Assembly (NCBI RefSeq): GCF_047314965.1
Contig: NZ_JBLBVK010000058.1
Coordinates: 248,001-312,000, forward strand
Direction of reading: 5' to 3'
DNA from: JAVJUV01 sp047314965
GTDB lineage: Bacteria; Pseudomonadota; Alphaproteobacteria; Rhodobacterales; Rhodobacteraceae
Length of the DNA stretch: 64,000 nucleotides
Below the pieces are notes generated by a model that worked only from the letters and a program-made list of their open reading frames with translations, was not told the DNA's origin and ran no database searches. A program made the position numbers and the translations under genes. Shown here one piece after another: positions 34,867-43,235 of the stretch (its first letter is position 1; the number at the start of each line of letters is the position of its first letter).

Positions 34867-35895
34867 TTACATGTTTTCGGCAGCCCAGGCCTCGACTTCG
34901 GCGGCAACTTCGTCGCGGTCGAAATCGTTGGCGGCGGCGATGTAGGTGTCGTTGAGGAAGGTGCTCACATCCACCGGCTCGGCAATCGCGCCCGCCTCGA
35001 TCATCCGCGGCTGGATATCGGTCCAGACCTGGGTCTGAACGTCACCGTACCGCTCGGTCGACGAGACGTTCATCGGGATGACGCCATCCAGCAGCGACTT
35101 GCCGGCAGCCTCGTCTTCCCATTCTTCCGGTACCGCGTCGCGCAGCATCTTCTCGACGACATCCGGGCGGAGCGTTGAGACGTGGATGCCCTTGGACCAG
35201 GCCCGCATGAAGCCTTCCATCGCTACGCGCTTTTCCTCGATCTTGGACGCATCCATCGCGAAGGTGTTGGCCGGCGCGGCGAGAAGGTCGTCAGGAGTAA
35301 TCAGGCGAAGTTCTATGCCCGCCGCCTGAAGACCAGCCCAGTCAAACACCGAGCCCGAGATTGCCGAGACATCGCCGTTCGAGATAGCGCGTGCCAGAAC
35401 CGGACCGCTTTCCCCAAGGATCACAGTCTGCACATCGTCGATGGAATGGCCTTCCGCGGCCATCGCGGCCTGAAGAAAAGCGCGGTCGCGGTCGGAGACC
35501 AGTCCAACGGTCGTGCCCTTCAGTCCGCCCATGTCCTGGATGCCGCCCGAAGCCAGGACCGCAATCCCCTCGGGGGCGTTCTGCATCACCTCGTAAACGG
35601 TGTTGATATTGGCACCGGCGAGCACGGCCGAAAGCGTCTCGTTCTGGTCGAGCATCGCGAGGTCGGCCTGGCCGTTCTGCACGAAGGCGACATACGGGAT
35701 CGACGTGTCGGACGGCAGAAGATTGACGACAACGCCCTCTTCTTCGAAGTAGCCGAGCGCCTCACCCACCACCAGTGGATAGAACACGGTCGACCGCGGC
35801 AGCGGGTTGATCATGTTTACCGTCGTCTGCGCGACGGCAGCCCCGGCCGTCAGGCCGAAGGCGGCGGTAATCGCCAAAGTACGCAGCATTTTCAT
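34867..35895 (-). CDS. NitT/TauT-type ABC transporter substrate-binding protein
   Basis: A 342-residue periplasmic binding protein with a Sec signal (MKMLRTLAITAAFGL, cut near GAAVAQ). The mature start TTVNMINPLPRSTVFYPLVVGEALGYFEEEG and the PSDTSIPYVAFVQNGQADLA segment are typical of the SsuA/TauA/ThiY type. The start is placed at 35895 with GGGAGGA upstream. Ligands of this family include sulfonates, nitrate, pyrimidine precursors and aromatic acids. The amidohydrolase in the same operon favours an aromatic or cyclic carboxylate. Confidence 0.87.
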   Translation of the reverse strand: MKMLRTLAITAAFGLTAGAAVAQTTVNMINPLPRSTVFYPLVVGEALGYFEEEGVVVNLLPSDTSIPYVAFVQNGQADLAMLDQNETLSAVLAGANINTVYEVMQNAPEGIAVLASGGIQDMGGLKGTTVGLVSDRDRAFLQAAMAAEGHSIDDVQTVILGESGPVLARAISNGDVSAISGSVFDWAGLQAAGIELRLITPDDLLAAPANTFAMDASKIEEKRVAMEGFMRAWSKGIHVSTLRPDVVEKMLRDAVPEEWEDEAAGKSLLDGVIPMNVSSTERYGDVQTQVWTDIQPRMIEAGAIAEPVDVSTFLNDTYIAAANDFDRDEVAAEVEAWAAENM

Positions 35896-35915
35896 AGTGT
35901 TCCTCCCAGAGTCAC

Positions 35916-36764
35916 TTATTTGCCCTTTCGCCTTTCCCAGGCACGGGCCCTTGCGCGCGAGGCGGCTGCCCGGCGCTCTTCCCGACGCCAGAAGATCATC
36001 CGGTCGTCGAGGAATTCGATTGAATAGAACAGGATCAGCCCGATCAGCGTCATGCTGAGCAGCGTCGCGATCGAGGCGCCCATGTTCAGTTGGAACGAAA
36101 AGCGGTTCATCAGAACACCCACGCCCTCGGTGGCCTGGGCGAATTCGGCCACGACCGCACCGATCAGTGCGGTGGTCAGGCCGATCTTCAAGCCCGCGAA
36201 CATCAGCGGCAGCGCCGAGGGGACGCGCAGTTTCCAGAAGATTTGCGAATGCGATGCGCCGAGCGACCGGAAGAGTTCCTCGCGCTCGCCGTCGTGTTGC
36301 GTCAGGCCGGTCAGCGTGTTCACGAAGACCGGGAAGAAGCTGATCACCGCGGCCAGCGCCATTTTCGAACCCATGCCGAAACCGAACCACGCGATGATCA
36401 CCGGGGTCAGCGCGATGCCCGGCGTGACATTCAGAACGATCGCGTATGGGGTCACGTAGCGCTTGAACGGGTCGGACAGCGACGAGCCGATGGCGAGGGA
36501 GACAGCAATGGATGCGCCGATCAGGAACCCGACCACCGCCTCGGTCAGCGTGATGAAGAAGTGCCTCCAGATGGTGCCCTTGACGAAGTAGAGGTCGATG
36601 ATCGCGGCACCGATCGCCGATGGCTTGGGAATCATGATCGACGTGATGACGCCGGTCCGGACTAGCATCTCCCAGACCAGGATCAGGGCTGCGAAAAGTC
36701 CGAGGTGGGGCAGGACGCGCGACAGCCGCCACAGCCACTTCGATCCTGTATCCGGCGTGCTCAT
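35916..36764 (-). CDS. NitT/TauT-type ABC transporter permease
   Basis: A 282-residue permease with about six membrane segments. The docking loop ELFRSLGASHSQIFWKLRVPSALP occurs near residue 165. The start at MSTPDTGSK (36764) is preferred because it has GGGGGAGG upstream and overlaps the stop of the preceding permease (ATGA). Having two different permease genes is unusual for this subfamily, where SsuC/TauC normally homodimerises; here a heterodimer is likely. Confidence 0.86.
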   Translation of the reverse strand: MSTPDTGSKWLWRLSRVLPHLGLFAALILVWEMLVRTGVITSIMIPKPSAIGAAIIDLYFVKGTIWRHFFITLTEAVVGFLIGASIAVSLAIGSSLSDPFKRYVTPYAIVLNVTPGIALTPVIIAWFGFGMGSKMALAAVISFFPVFVNTLTGLTQHDGEREELFRSLGASHSQIFWKLRVPSALPLMFAGLKIGLTTALIGAVVAEFAQATEGVGVLMNRFSFQLNMGASIATLLSMTLIGLILFYSIEFLDDRMIFWRREERRAAASRARARAWERRKGK

Positions 36765-37618
36765 GCCTGCCTCCCCCAACGCGCTTTGCGTTTCGCGCTC
36801 ACGCGGGACATGCCTTCTTCATGGCTCCAGAAGGCGATGCGGCGGTCCAGAAGCTCCATGCCTCGGAAGATCAGGAAGCCGATGATCGTCAGCGTGAAGA
36901 TACAAGCGAAGGCAGACGCCATGTTCAGGTTGCGCGTGTAGACAAGGATCAGCGAGCCGATCCCCTTGTCGCGCTGGATGAATTCCGCCACCAGAACGCC
37001 AGACAGGGCGGCAGTCAGCGCCAGACGTTCACCTGCCATGATCACCGGGACGGCCTCTGGCAGCACCAGTTTGCGCAGGATTTGCAGCTTGGACGCGCCA
37101 AGCGACTTCATCAGTTCCAGCTTGTCTTCATTGACGTTCACAACGCCGGACAAGGTGTTGATGAAAGGCGCGAAAAAACAGACCAGCATGATGATCGCGA
37201 TTTTCGATTGTGCGCCGAAACCCAGTGCTGCGATCAGGAGCGGGGCCACGGCAATGCGGGGCGTGGCCTCAAGCACGATCACGTAGGGTTTGATGAAGCG
37301 TCGAACAAGCGAGTTGAACCCGACCAGACTGCCGAGGACGATGCCGAGGATCGAGCCAGCCGCGAAGCCCGCGAAGACAAGACCGAGACTGACGTAGAGA
37401 TGGTACCAGATATTGCCCTGGGTGATGTAGACGCGCAGGAACGACTGAAGGATTGCCGTTGGTCTGGGGAAGAACAGAGGGTCCAGAAACCCGGTTCGCG
37501 CGCCCAACTCCCAGGTGGCGATCAGGGTCAGGAATATTCCGCTGTGGGTCAGGGCCCTTCGCATTCCCAGCGACAGGCCGGGACGCGGCAGGTCGTTGGA
37601 AAGCGATGCGTCTGACAT
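36761..37618 (-). CDS. NitT/TauT-type ABC transporter permease
   Basis: A 285-residue permease with about six membrane segments; the first lies near GIFLTLIATWELGARTGF. ATPase-docking loop ELMKSLGASKLQILRKLVLPEAVP. It starts at an ATG overlapping the ATPase stop (TGATG) and overlaps the second permease by four bases. Its sequence is clearly related to the second permease, consistent with an old duplication giving a heterodimeric channel. Confidence 0.86.
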   Translation of the reverse strand: MSDASLSNDLPRPGLSLGMRRALTHSGIFLTLIATWELGARTGFLDPLFFPRPTAILQSFLRVYITQGNIWYHLYVSLGLVFAGFAAGSILGIVLGSLVGFNSLVRRFIKPYVIVLEATPRIAVAPLLIAALGFGAQSKIAIIMLVCFFAPFINTLSGVVNVNEDKLELMKSLGASKLQILRKLVLPEAVPVIMAGERLALTAALSGVLVAEFIQRDKGIGSLILVYTRNLNMASAFACIFTLTIIGFLIFRGMELLDRRIAFWSHEEGMSRVSAKRKARWGRQA

Positions 37619-38397
37619 CAAAGCGCCCCCAGGGTTACGCGGGCCTCTTCGACGAGGTGGTTGAACTCGGGCGACAGTTGCACCGACAACTCGCGGGGAC
37701 GCGCGATCGGAACATCAATCACACTGGCAATTCGGCCGGGGCGGGGAGTCATCACATAGACCTGGTCGGCCAGAAAGATTGCTTCGGCGATGTTATGGGT
37801 GACGAAGATCGTCGTTGCGCCGATCTCGCTGACGATGCGCAGAAGCTCGATGTTCAATCGCTCTCGCGTGAATTCGTCGAGGGCTCCGAATGGCTCGTCG
37901 AGGAGAAGCACATCGGCACCGGTCTGCAAGAGGCGCGCCAAGGCGACACGCTGCTGCATGCCGCCGGAAAGCTGCGCGGGAAACGAGAAGGCGAAATCGC
38001 CAAGCCCGACCAGCTTCAGCAATTCCATCGCGCGGTCCTTGTCCTCGGATGTGATCCGGCGTTGCATCTCGGTCGGAAGCAGCACGTTCTCGATCGCGGT
38101 CCGCCATTCCAGGAGCGTTGCACGCTGGAACATCATGGCGACGTCCTGGCGTGGCCCCGTTACCTGAGTGCCGTGCAGATTCAGCACGCCGCTGGTGGGC
38201 TTGATGAGACCGGCGATCAAGCGGAGAAGTGTCGACTTGCCGCAACCCGAAGGCCCGACCAGTGACACGAACGAGCCCTTTTCAATCGCGAAATTGGCGT
38301 TGTCCAGTGCCACGACGGTGCCGTTCGCGAAGGTCTTTCCGACCTTCGCTCCGCTTACCACCGGTTCGGAAACGCGCGCAGCAGCTGCCTGTTCCAT
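37618..38397 (-). CDS. NitT/TauT-type ABC transporter ATP-binding protein
   Basis: A 259-residue ATPase of the SsuB/TauB type: Walker A GPSGCGKS (near residue 49), Q-loop MMFQRATLLEW, signature LSGGMQQR, Walker B VLLLDEPFGALDE and switch His in FVTHNIAEA. AGGGGGGA lies upstream of the ATG. It is the first gene of the operon ATPase-permease-permease-binding protein-amidohydrolase-dehydrogenase-TauE/SafE. A TGATATATCA dyad lies about 55 nt upstream of the start, where the GntR protein could block transcription. Confidence 0.88.
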   Translation of the reverse strand: MEQAAAARVSEPVVSGAKVGKTFANGTVVALDNANFAIEKGSFVSLVGPSGCGKSTLLRLIAGLIKPTSGVLNLHGTQVTGPRQDVAMMFQRATLLEWRTAIENVLLPTEMQRRITSEDKDRAMELLKLVGLGDFAFSFPAQLSGGMQQRVALARLLQTGADVLLLDEPFGALDEFTRERLNIELLRIVSEIGATTIFVTHNIAEAIFLADQVYVMTPRPGRIASVIDVPIARPRELSVQLSPEFNHLVEEARVTLGAL

Positions 38398-38451
38398 GTT
38401 CCCCCTGAGTCGCCTTCATGAAATGTCAGCGCACTCACCTTTGCATATGTC

Positions 38452-38461
38452 TGATATATCA
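38452..38461. promoter_or_regulatory. GntR operator candidate, transporter side
   Basis: TGATATATCA, a perfect 10-bp palindrome (CTGATATATCA with one more base shared with the second copy), lies in the 77-nt gap between the GntR stop and the ABC ATPase start. An identical core is found at 39138-39147 upstream of the GntR gene. I noticed no third copy. Confidence 0.6.
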
Positions 38462-38474
38462 CCAAACGAAAATT

Positions 38475-39128
38475 TCAGGCGACTATGGCGCGACTTTCCA
38501 GCCCTCTCATGACTTTGGTGCGCGACTTCCTGACGTGTCGCGCCGAGGCACGCACCGCGGCCGCGGCGTTCCTGGTCTGCAGGGCGTCAATGATCGTATT
38601 ATGGTCAGCCAGAGCATCGCTCATCGACCCGATTTCGTCGCGCCCCGAAGAGAGCGAGACGATGCAAAGGCGGTCGTAGTTCTCCATCAGGCCCGCCATG
38701 GAGCTGGCCAGGCGCGCATTGCCCGAGGCGCGGCAGATCGCCAGATGGAACTCCCTATTGTAGTCGGCGAAAGCGTTCATATCGGACGTATTCGCCTCAC
38801 GAAAACGGTCTAGCGTCTTCAATTCCTCGTCGGATACGCGGGCTATTATTGTACGAAGTGCCCCGGCTTCGAGGATTTCGCGGAGATCGAGGATGTCCTC
38901 CGCGTCCGCGATCGAGATCGGTGCAACGCGATGTCCGCGGCGCGGTTCGATCTCGATAAGCCCTTCGATTTCAAGCCTCTGGAGGGCATCGCGGATCGGA
39001 GATTTCGAAACCCCGAATTTCTCCGCCAGATCACCTTCGCGGAATTGCATGCCGGGAGTGAGGGCGCAGGACAGGATGTCCGCGCGCAGCTTTTCGTAAA
39101 TCTTGTGGCGTATGAGGCTGTCGGTCAT
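38475..39128 (-). CDS. GntR-family transcriptional regulator, FCD subfamily
   Basis: A 217-residue regulator: winged helix-turn-helix at residues 5-70 (DLAEKFGVSKSPIRDALQRLE), then an FCD ligand-binding domain (AEDILDLREILEAGALRTI onward; His in REFHLAICRASGN and DHNTII are metal-site type). The start is MTDSLIRHK at 39128. The longer upstream frame would run through the dyad at 39137-39148. It lies between the GST-MBL pair and the ABC operon in the same direction. Identical palindromes on both sides of the gene suggest autoregulation and control of the ABC operon. Confidence 0.88.
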   Translation of the reverse strand: MTDSLIRHKIYEKLRADILSCALTPGMQFREGDLAEKFGVSKSPIRDALQRLEIEGLIEIEPRRGHRVAPISIADAEDILDLREILEAGALRTIIARVSDEELKTLDRFREANTSDMNAFADYNREFHLAICRASGNARLASSMAGLMENYDRLCIVSLSSGRDEIGSMSDALADHNTIIDALQTRNAAAAVRASARHVRKSRTKVMRGLESRAIVA

Positions 39129-39136
39129 GGCTTGCT

Positions 39137-39148
39137 CTGATATATCAG
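39137..39148. promoter_or_regulatory. GntR operator candidate, autoregulatory site
   Basis: CTGATATATCAG is a perfect 12-bp palindrome 8 nt upstream of the GntR start codon, where bound protein would block the promoter or initiation. Its core TGATATATCA is the same as at 38452-38461. Confidence 0.62.
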
Positions 39149-39187
39149 GAGCATGATGATGGCCGACGCCTGATGCGTCAAGCTGCT

Positions 39188-40069
39188 TTACAACCGCAAC
39201 TGATAAGCGGCGGGCGTCCATCGATAGGCGTCGCCATTGCGTTCCACGTAGCCGACCGACGGGTAGGGCATGTGATGCCCTGCGATCAGCAGGCCGTCCG
39301 TCGCGCACATGTCCAGAACCCTGCGCCGCGTGGCGATGGCGGTGTCCTTGTCGTCATCGAAGCCGACCGGGCTATCGGGATTGCCGACCGAGAAGACGAA
39401 ATGGTTCGCGATGTCCCCCCAGACCAGAACCTGTTTGCCCGAGCTTTCGATGCGGAACATCATCTGTCCGATGGAGTGCCCGAAAGCGGCTTCGGCGGTT
39501 ACGCCGGAAGCAACGCGGTCTCCGTCTTCGAGGAAAACGAACCTTTCGGCCAACGGCGCGATGAGCTTGAGGAACATCTCGCGGTTCTCGGCCCTTTGGG
39601 GCGGAATATTCGCACCTGAATTCCATTCGTCGAATTCGCGCCGGCCAATCATCAACTGAGCGTTCGGAAACGCGATCTCGCCGTCCTCCAGGATGCCGCC
39701 GATATGGTCCGGGTGCACATGCGTCAGCGCAACCACATCGATATCGCCGGGCGCATAGCCCGCATCGGCCAGTCTCTCCAATAGGAACCCAGCGCCGTTG
39801 TTGCGCCGGAAATGGCCGCAGCCCGTGTCGAAAAGCACCAGTTCCGAGCCGGTGTTGACGAGCGTCGGGATGAAGTTGTTCTCCAACCGGTCCGTCGGCA
39901 GGTTTGCAGCCGTGGCGATCGCGGCGATCTGCTCGTCATCCTTGTCCAAAAGAAAGGGCGGGCGAATTCCCATGGGAATGGTGCCATCGAGGATGGTCGT
40001 GACTTCGGCATCGCCCAGCGTGAACCGGTGGGCGGGGTGGCGTAGCGGGCCAAGCAGTTCTGCGGTCAT
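39188..40069 (-). CDS. MBL-fold metallo-hydrolase
   Basis: A 293-residue metallo-beta-lactamase-fold hydrolase. The zinc-binding motif is LTHVHPDHIGG (HxHxDH, near residue 115), with further ligands at FGHSIGQM, WGDIANH and IAGHHMPYP. Members cleave lactones, thioesters or phosphodiesters, including quinolone-response and homoserine-lactone-type hydrolases. GAGGA precedes the ATG. It starts 7 nt after the glutathione S-transferase stop, so it is probably the second gene of that operon and might hydrolyse a glutathione thioester or lactone intermediate. Confidence 0.85.
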   Translation of the reverse strand: MTAELLGPLRHPAHRFTLGDAEVTTILDGTIPMGIRPPFLLDKDDEQIAAIATAANLPTDRLENNFIPTLVNTGSELVLFDTGCGHFRRNNGAGFLLERLADAGYAPGDIDVVALTHVHPDHIGGILEDGEIAFPNAQLMIGRREFDEWNSGANIPPQRAENREMFLKLIAPLAERFVFLEDGDRVASGVTAEAAFGHSIGQMMFRIESSGKQVLVWGDIANHFVFSVGNPDSPVGFDDDKDTAIATRRRVLDMCATDGLLIAGHHMPYPSVGYVERNGDAYRWTPAAYQLRL

Positions 40070-40076
40070 GTTGTCC

Positions 40077-40715
40077 TCACGGCATTGGGATTTCGTTCAC
40101 GAATTTCGGCACCTGATAGCCTTTCTGGACCGCCGGTCTTTCGGCAATCCGGACATACCAGTCGCGCACGTTCGGGTACGCGTTCAGGTCCATCTCCTGC
40201 CACTCGAAGCGCGAAACCCATGGCCAGCATGCCATATCGGCGATCGTGTACTCGCCTTTTCCGTCTCCGGCGATGAAATCGCGGCCCTCGAGCCGCGTGT
40301 TCAGGACGCGGTACAAACGGTGCGCCTCCTTGGAATAACGCTCTTCGGCGTATTCCGATGTCCCTTTGTTGTACTTCACGAAGTGATGCACCTGGCCCAG
40401 CATCGGGCCAAGACCGCCCATCTGCCACATCAGCCATTCCACCATCCGCCAGTACTCGTCGCCCTTGCAGATGAAGCGATCGTATTTCTGTGCGAGGTAA
40501 AGCATGATCGCGCCCGACTCCATCAGTGTCATGCCCGTGTCCTGGTCGACGATCGCGGGAATGCGGTTGTTCGGCGAGACCTTCAGGAACTCCGGTTCGT
40601 GCTGCTCACCGGCACCAATGTTGACCGCATGGGCATTGTAGGGCACGCCCAGTTCCTCCAGCAGGATCGAGACTTTGCGCCCGTTCGGCGTGGTCCATGT
40701 ATAAAGGTCGATCAT
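40077..40715 (-). CDS. Glutathione S-transferase (YfcG/YghU-like)
   Basis: A 212-residue GST. The N-terminal thioredoxin fold contains LYTWTTPNGRKVSILLEELG, NRIPAIVD and the glutathione-binding ESGAIMLYLA; the C-terminal helical domain includes YTIADMACWPWV. The TPNGRK sequence places it near the Nu-class disulfide-bond oxidoreductases YfcG/YghU. AAGGAG lies upstream. Divergent from the cupin-FAD monooxygenase operon, with a TetR-type operator candidate between them. It likely conjugates or reduces a reactive pathway intermediate. Confidence 0.87.
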   Translation of the reverse strand: MIDLYTWTTPNGRKVSILLEELGVPYNAHAVNIGAGEQHEPEFLKVSPNNRIPAIVDQDTGMTLMESGAIMLYLAQKYDRFICKGDEYWRMVEWLMWQMGGLGPMLGQVHHFVKYNKGTSEYAEERYSKEAHRLYRVLNTRLEGRDFIAGDGKGEYTIADMACWPWVSRFEWQEMDLNAYPNVRDWYVRIAERPAVQKGYQVPKFVNEIPMP

Positions 40716-40800
40716 CTATACTCTCCTTCGTCTTCGGGTCGTCCCCGAGCGTTGTGTCTCTTGCTCCGAGCTGCCCGGCGACGGTTCCTCTTTGCAATTT

Positions 40801-40820
40801 GGTTATCGATCTATAAATTA
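40801..40820. promoter_or_regulatory. TetR-type operator candidate A
   Basis: GGTTATCGATCTATAAATTA in the 210-nt divergent gap between the GST and cupin genes. The right half TATAAATTA and left half TTATCGAT align with the dyads at 44216, 46434, 60094 and 60148. TATAAA within it could also serve as a -10 element. No gene was found in the remainder of the gap. Confidence 0.5.
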
Positions 40821-40925
40821 TTCCGTAGATGGTTCACGATGCCTGTGCAATCGGACTTTGGCCAAGGCGCCGCCGATCACAAGTATCGGCCATCACATGC
40901 CCGAGAGGAATGAGGAGGACCGATC

Positions 40926-41390
40926 TTGTCCCAACATGGACCCGATCATATCGAGACCGCCACCGATCCGGCTGCTTTCGCCGATTGGCCCAACGGTTTG
41001 TACGAAGAGATGCTGGCGAACATCCAGAATGGAACGGTCGGTTCCGTACTGGTGTCCGAGACCGACCGCGTCAGAGTCTGGCACCTTTCGCTCAAGCCAG
41101 GCTGCCGCTGCCCGTTTCACCGGCACGTGAACCCCTATTTCTGGTCCTGCCACACGAATGGAACGTCGCGGAGCTATTTCTCGGATGGCCGGATCAAGGA
41201 CACGGACCATTTCGCGGGCGAGACCAGGCACTTCCACTATGGGCCCGGTGACTACATGGTGCATTCGCTCGAGAACGTCGGCGAAACGGAACTCGTATTC
41301 ACGACTGTCGAGTTTCTGGATGGGTTGAACGCCCCGCTGGCCATTCCGGACGATGTCCGGCTTGGTGCGTCTGCCGTGGCCGCCGAATAA
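40926..41390 (+). CDS. Cupin-fold protein (TTG start)
   Basis: A 154-residue single-domain cupin. A strand-turn-strand resembling cupin motif 1 is seen at CRCPFHRHVNPYFWSC, and motif 2 around YGPGDYMVHSLENVG. The first motif has His-Arg-His rather than the full HxHx3-4E set, so a complete metal site is uncertain. The start is TTG at 40926, 7 nt after AGGAGG; no ATG occurs before residue 28. It precedes an FAD hydroxylase by 43 nt and is probably cotranscribed with it. Ring-cleavage dioxygenase, lyase or ligand-sensing roles are all open. Confidence 0.75.
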   Translation: MSQHGPDHIETATDPAAFADWPNGLYEEMLANIQNGTVGSVLVSETDRVRVWHLSLKPGCRCPFHRHVNPYFWSCHTNGTSRSYFSDGRIKDTDHFAGETRHFHYGPGDYMVHSLENVGETELVFTTVEFLDGLNAPLAIPDDVRLGASAVAAE

Positions 41391-41433
41391 CCCGATCGGA
41401 AGGGCGATCCATGTTCAAAGGCTGGTGTTCCCG

Positions 41434-42654
41434 ATGACGGGCCGGGCCATCATCGCAGGCGGTTCGATCGGCGGGCTTTTCGCCGCCGCCGCATTGCTGC
41501 GCGCCGGTTGGGACGTGCGGGTATACGAACGGTCTCCGGTCCCGCTGGCGGGGCGTGGTGCCGGCATCGTGACGCATCCCGAACTGGTCGCTGCCCTTGA
41601 AGCGGTGGGCGCCGATACCTCGTCGCTGGGCGTCGATGTCCACGAGAGAGTCGCCTACGACATGGACGGCGCACGCGTCGCCGCGTTCGATTTTCACCAG
41701 GTCGTCACATCCTGGGACCGTGTCTACCAGATACTGCTCAGCGTCATGCCTGAAGGCACTTACGTGCTGGACCGGACGGCTGCCGGGTACGAGGACAAGG
41801 GAAGTCACGTCACGTGTCTTTTCTCCGACGGTCGCCACGAGGACGCCGACCTTCTGGTCGGCACAGACGGTTTCCGTTCGGCGATCAGGGGGCAGATGTT
41901 GCCCGGGATACAGCCGGAGTATTCCGGATACGTGGTGTGGCGTACTCTGGCCGCCGAGGCAGACCTCCCCGAGTATATCCGCGCCGATATCTTCAAGACC
42001 TTCGGTTTCTTCATTCCGAGCGGAACGCAGATAATCGGCTACCCCATCGCCGGGCCGGCCAATGATCTGAGACCGGGGCGCCTGCGCTACAACTTCGTCT
42101 GGTATTCGCGAGAGACCGAAGACCACCTGAAAAACATGCTGACTGACGCCTATGGCACGCATCACGCCATCTCCATTCCGCCGCCGATGATCCGCGATGA
42201 CGTGATCGCGGCGATGTACGAAGACGCGAGGACACGCTTGCCAGGCCCTTTCCGCGATATTCTCGCCGTGAGCGACCGGCCGTTCTTCACGCCGATCTAC
42301 GACCATCACTCACCGGTCATGGGCAGGGGCAGGGTGGCGCTGGCCGGGGACGCAGCCTGCGTGGCGCGACCGCATGTGGGCATGGGCGTGACGAAAGCGG
42401 CGGGCGATGCCCTGGCACTGGCGGATGCAGTTACGGCGATGCCCGTGCCCGAGGCCGTCACCGCGTATTCGGCGGCACGCGTGGAACCGTGCCGGATCGC
42501 CTTCGAGACATCGCGCAGGCTTGGCAGCTACATATTCGGCGGCGATCCCACCCGGAACCTCGACGGACGCAGCCATCCGAACCGCGAGACCGTCATGCGC
42601 GAAACGGCCGTCGTTCCGGCCGCGCTCGCTCAGTTCGCACGCAACTCTTCATAA
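41434..42654 (+). CDS. FAD-dependent monooxygenase, 2,6-dihydroxypyridine hydroxylase-like
   Basis: A 406-residue class A flavoprotein hydroxylase. FAD motif AGGSIGGLFAAAALLRAG (residues 8-25), then ERSPVPLAGRGAGIVTHPEL, DG motif VGTDGFRSAI (about 142-151) and GD motif ALAGDAACVARPHVGMGVTK (GD 305-306). The AGRGAGI and ARPHVGMG sequences are like those of 2,6-dihydroxypyridine 3-hydroxylases and related nicotinate or nicotine pathway enzymes. The molybdenum hydroxylase nearby makes a heteroaromatic pathway plausible. The start is at 41434; a GTG at 41425 is possible. Its 3' end overlaps the convergent GST gene by 25 nt. Confidence 0.82.
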   Translation: MTGRAIIAGGSIGGLFAAAALLRAGWDVRVYERSPVPLAGRGAGIVTHPELVAALEAVGADTSSLGVDVHERVAYDMDGARVAAFDFHQVVTSWDRVYQILLSVMPEGTYVLDRTAAGYEDKGSHVTCLFSDGRHEDADLLVGTDGFRSAIRGQMLPGIQPEYSGYVVWRTLAAEADLPEYIRADIFKTFGFFIPSGTQIIGYPIAGPANDLRPGRLRYNFVWYSRETEDHLKNMLTDAYGTHHAISIPPPMIRDDVIAAMYEDARTRLPGPFRDILAVSDRPFFTPIYDHHSPVMGRGRVALAGDAACVARPHVGMGVTKAAGDALALADAVTAMPVPEAVTAYSAARVEPCRIAFETSRRLGSYIFGGDPTRNLDGRSHPNRETVMRETAVVPAALAQFARNSS

Positions 42655-43235
42655 GAGGTCATGACCGTGGCGCGGTAGCCGGGCCGCTCGGCCAGACGTG
42701 CGTACCAGTCCGAAACCCTTGGGAAATCGCCCTTCGGCCAGTCGATGTCATGGATGCGGTACATCAGCGAGCCCGCGGCGATCTCCGCGGTCGAAAATGC
42801 GCTTCCGTTCAGCCACGGGGACTGTTCCAGACGGTCGTCGAGAATGCCCAGGGCGGCGTTCAGCGCCTCGCTCTGTTTCGCCAACACCTCCGCCGAGCGT
42901 TCTTCGGGCCGCATGCGGACCATCTGCCAGAAGATCGCGATGAACGACGGCTGCAGGGTCGAGGTTGTCCATTCCATCCATTGATCCGCCACCGGATCAT
43001 GCGCAATGCCGCGCGCGGCCAGGTGACGGACGATCGCGTGGCTTTCCCACAACGTCAGCCCGTCTTCCTGCCAGATCGGCACCCGCGCGTTGGGGTTGAG
43101 CGCACGCAACTCGTCGACGCGGCCGTATTTTCCGGCCGCGTCGATCCTCTCATGCTCCAGCCCGATCTCGGCCAGTGCCCACATGACCTTCTGGACATTG
43201 ACCGAACTTGCCCGGCCCCAGAGTGTCGGTGTCAC
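42630..43235 (-). CDS. Glutathione S-transferase (GTG start)
   Basis: A 201-residue GST. The N-terminal domain reads LWGRASSVNVQKVMWALAEIG with NPNARVPIW and the gamma-Glu-binding ESHAIVRHLA; the helical C-terminal domain contains FSTAEIAAGSLMY. WGRxxSxNVQKV is typical of the group containing dichloromethane-type and thiol-transfer GSTs. The GTG at 43235 overlaps the cyclase stop (GTGA), fixing the start. The last 25 nt overlap the convergent monooxygenase gene. It acts downstream of, or with, the cyclase-family hydrolase. Confidence 0.85.
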   Translation of the reverse strand: MTPTLWGRASSVNVQKVMWALAEIGLEHERIDAAGKYGRVDELRALNPNARVPIWQEDGLTLWESHAIVRHLAARGIAHDPVADQWMEWTTSTLQPSFIAIFWQMVRMRPEERSAEVLAKQSEALNAALGILDDRLEQSPWLNGSAFSTAEIAAGSLMYRIHDIDWPKGDFPRVSDWYARLAERPGYRATVMTSYEELRAN

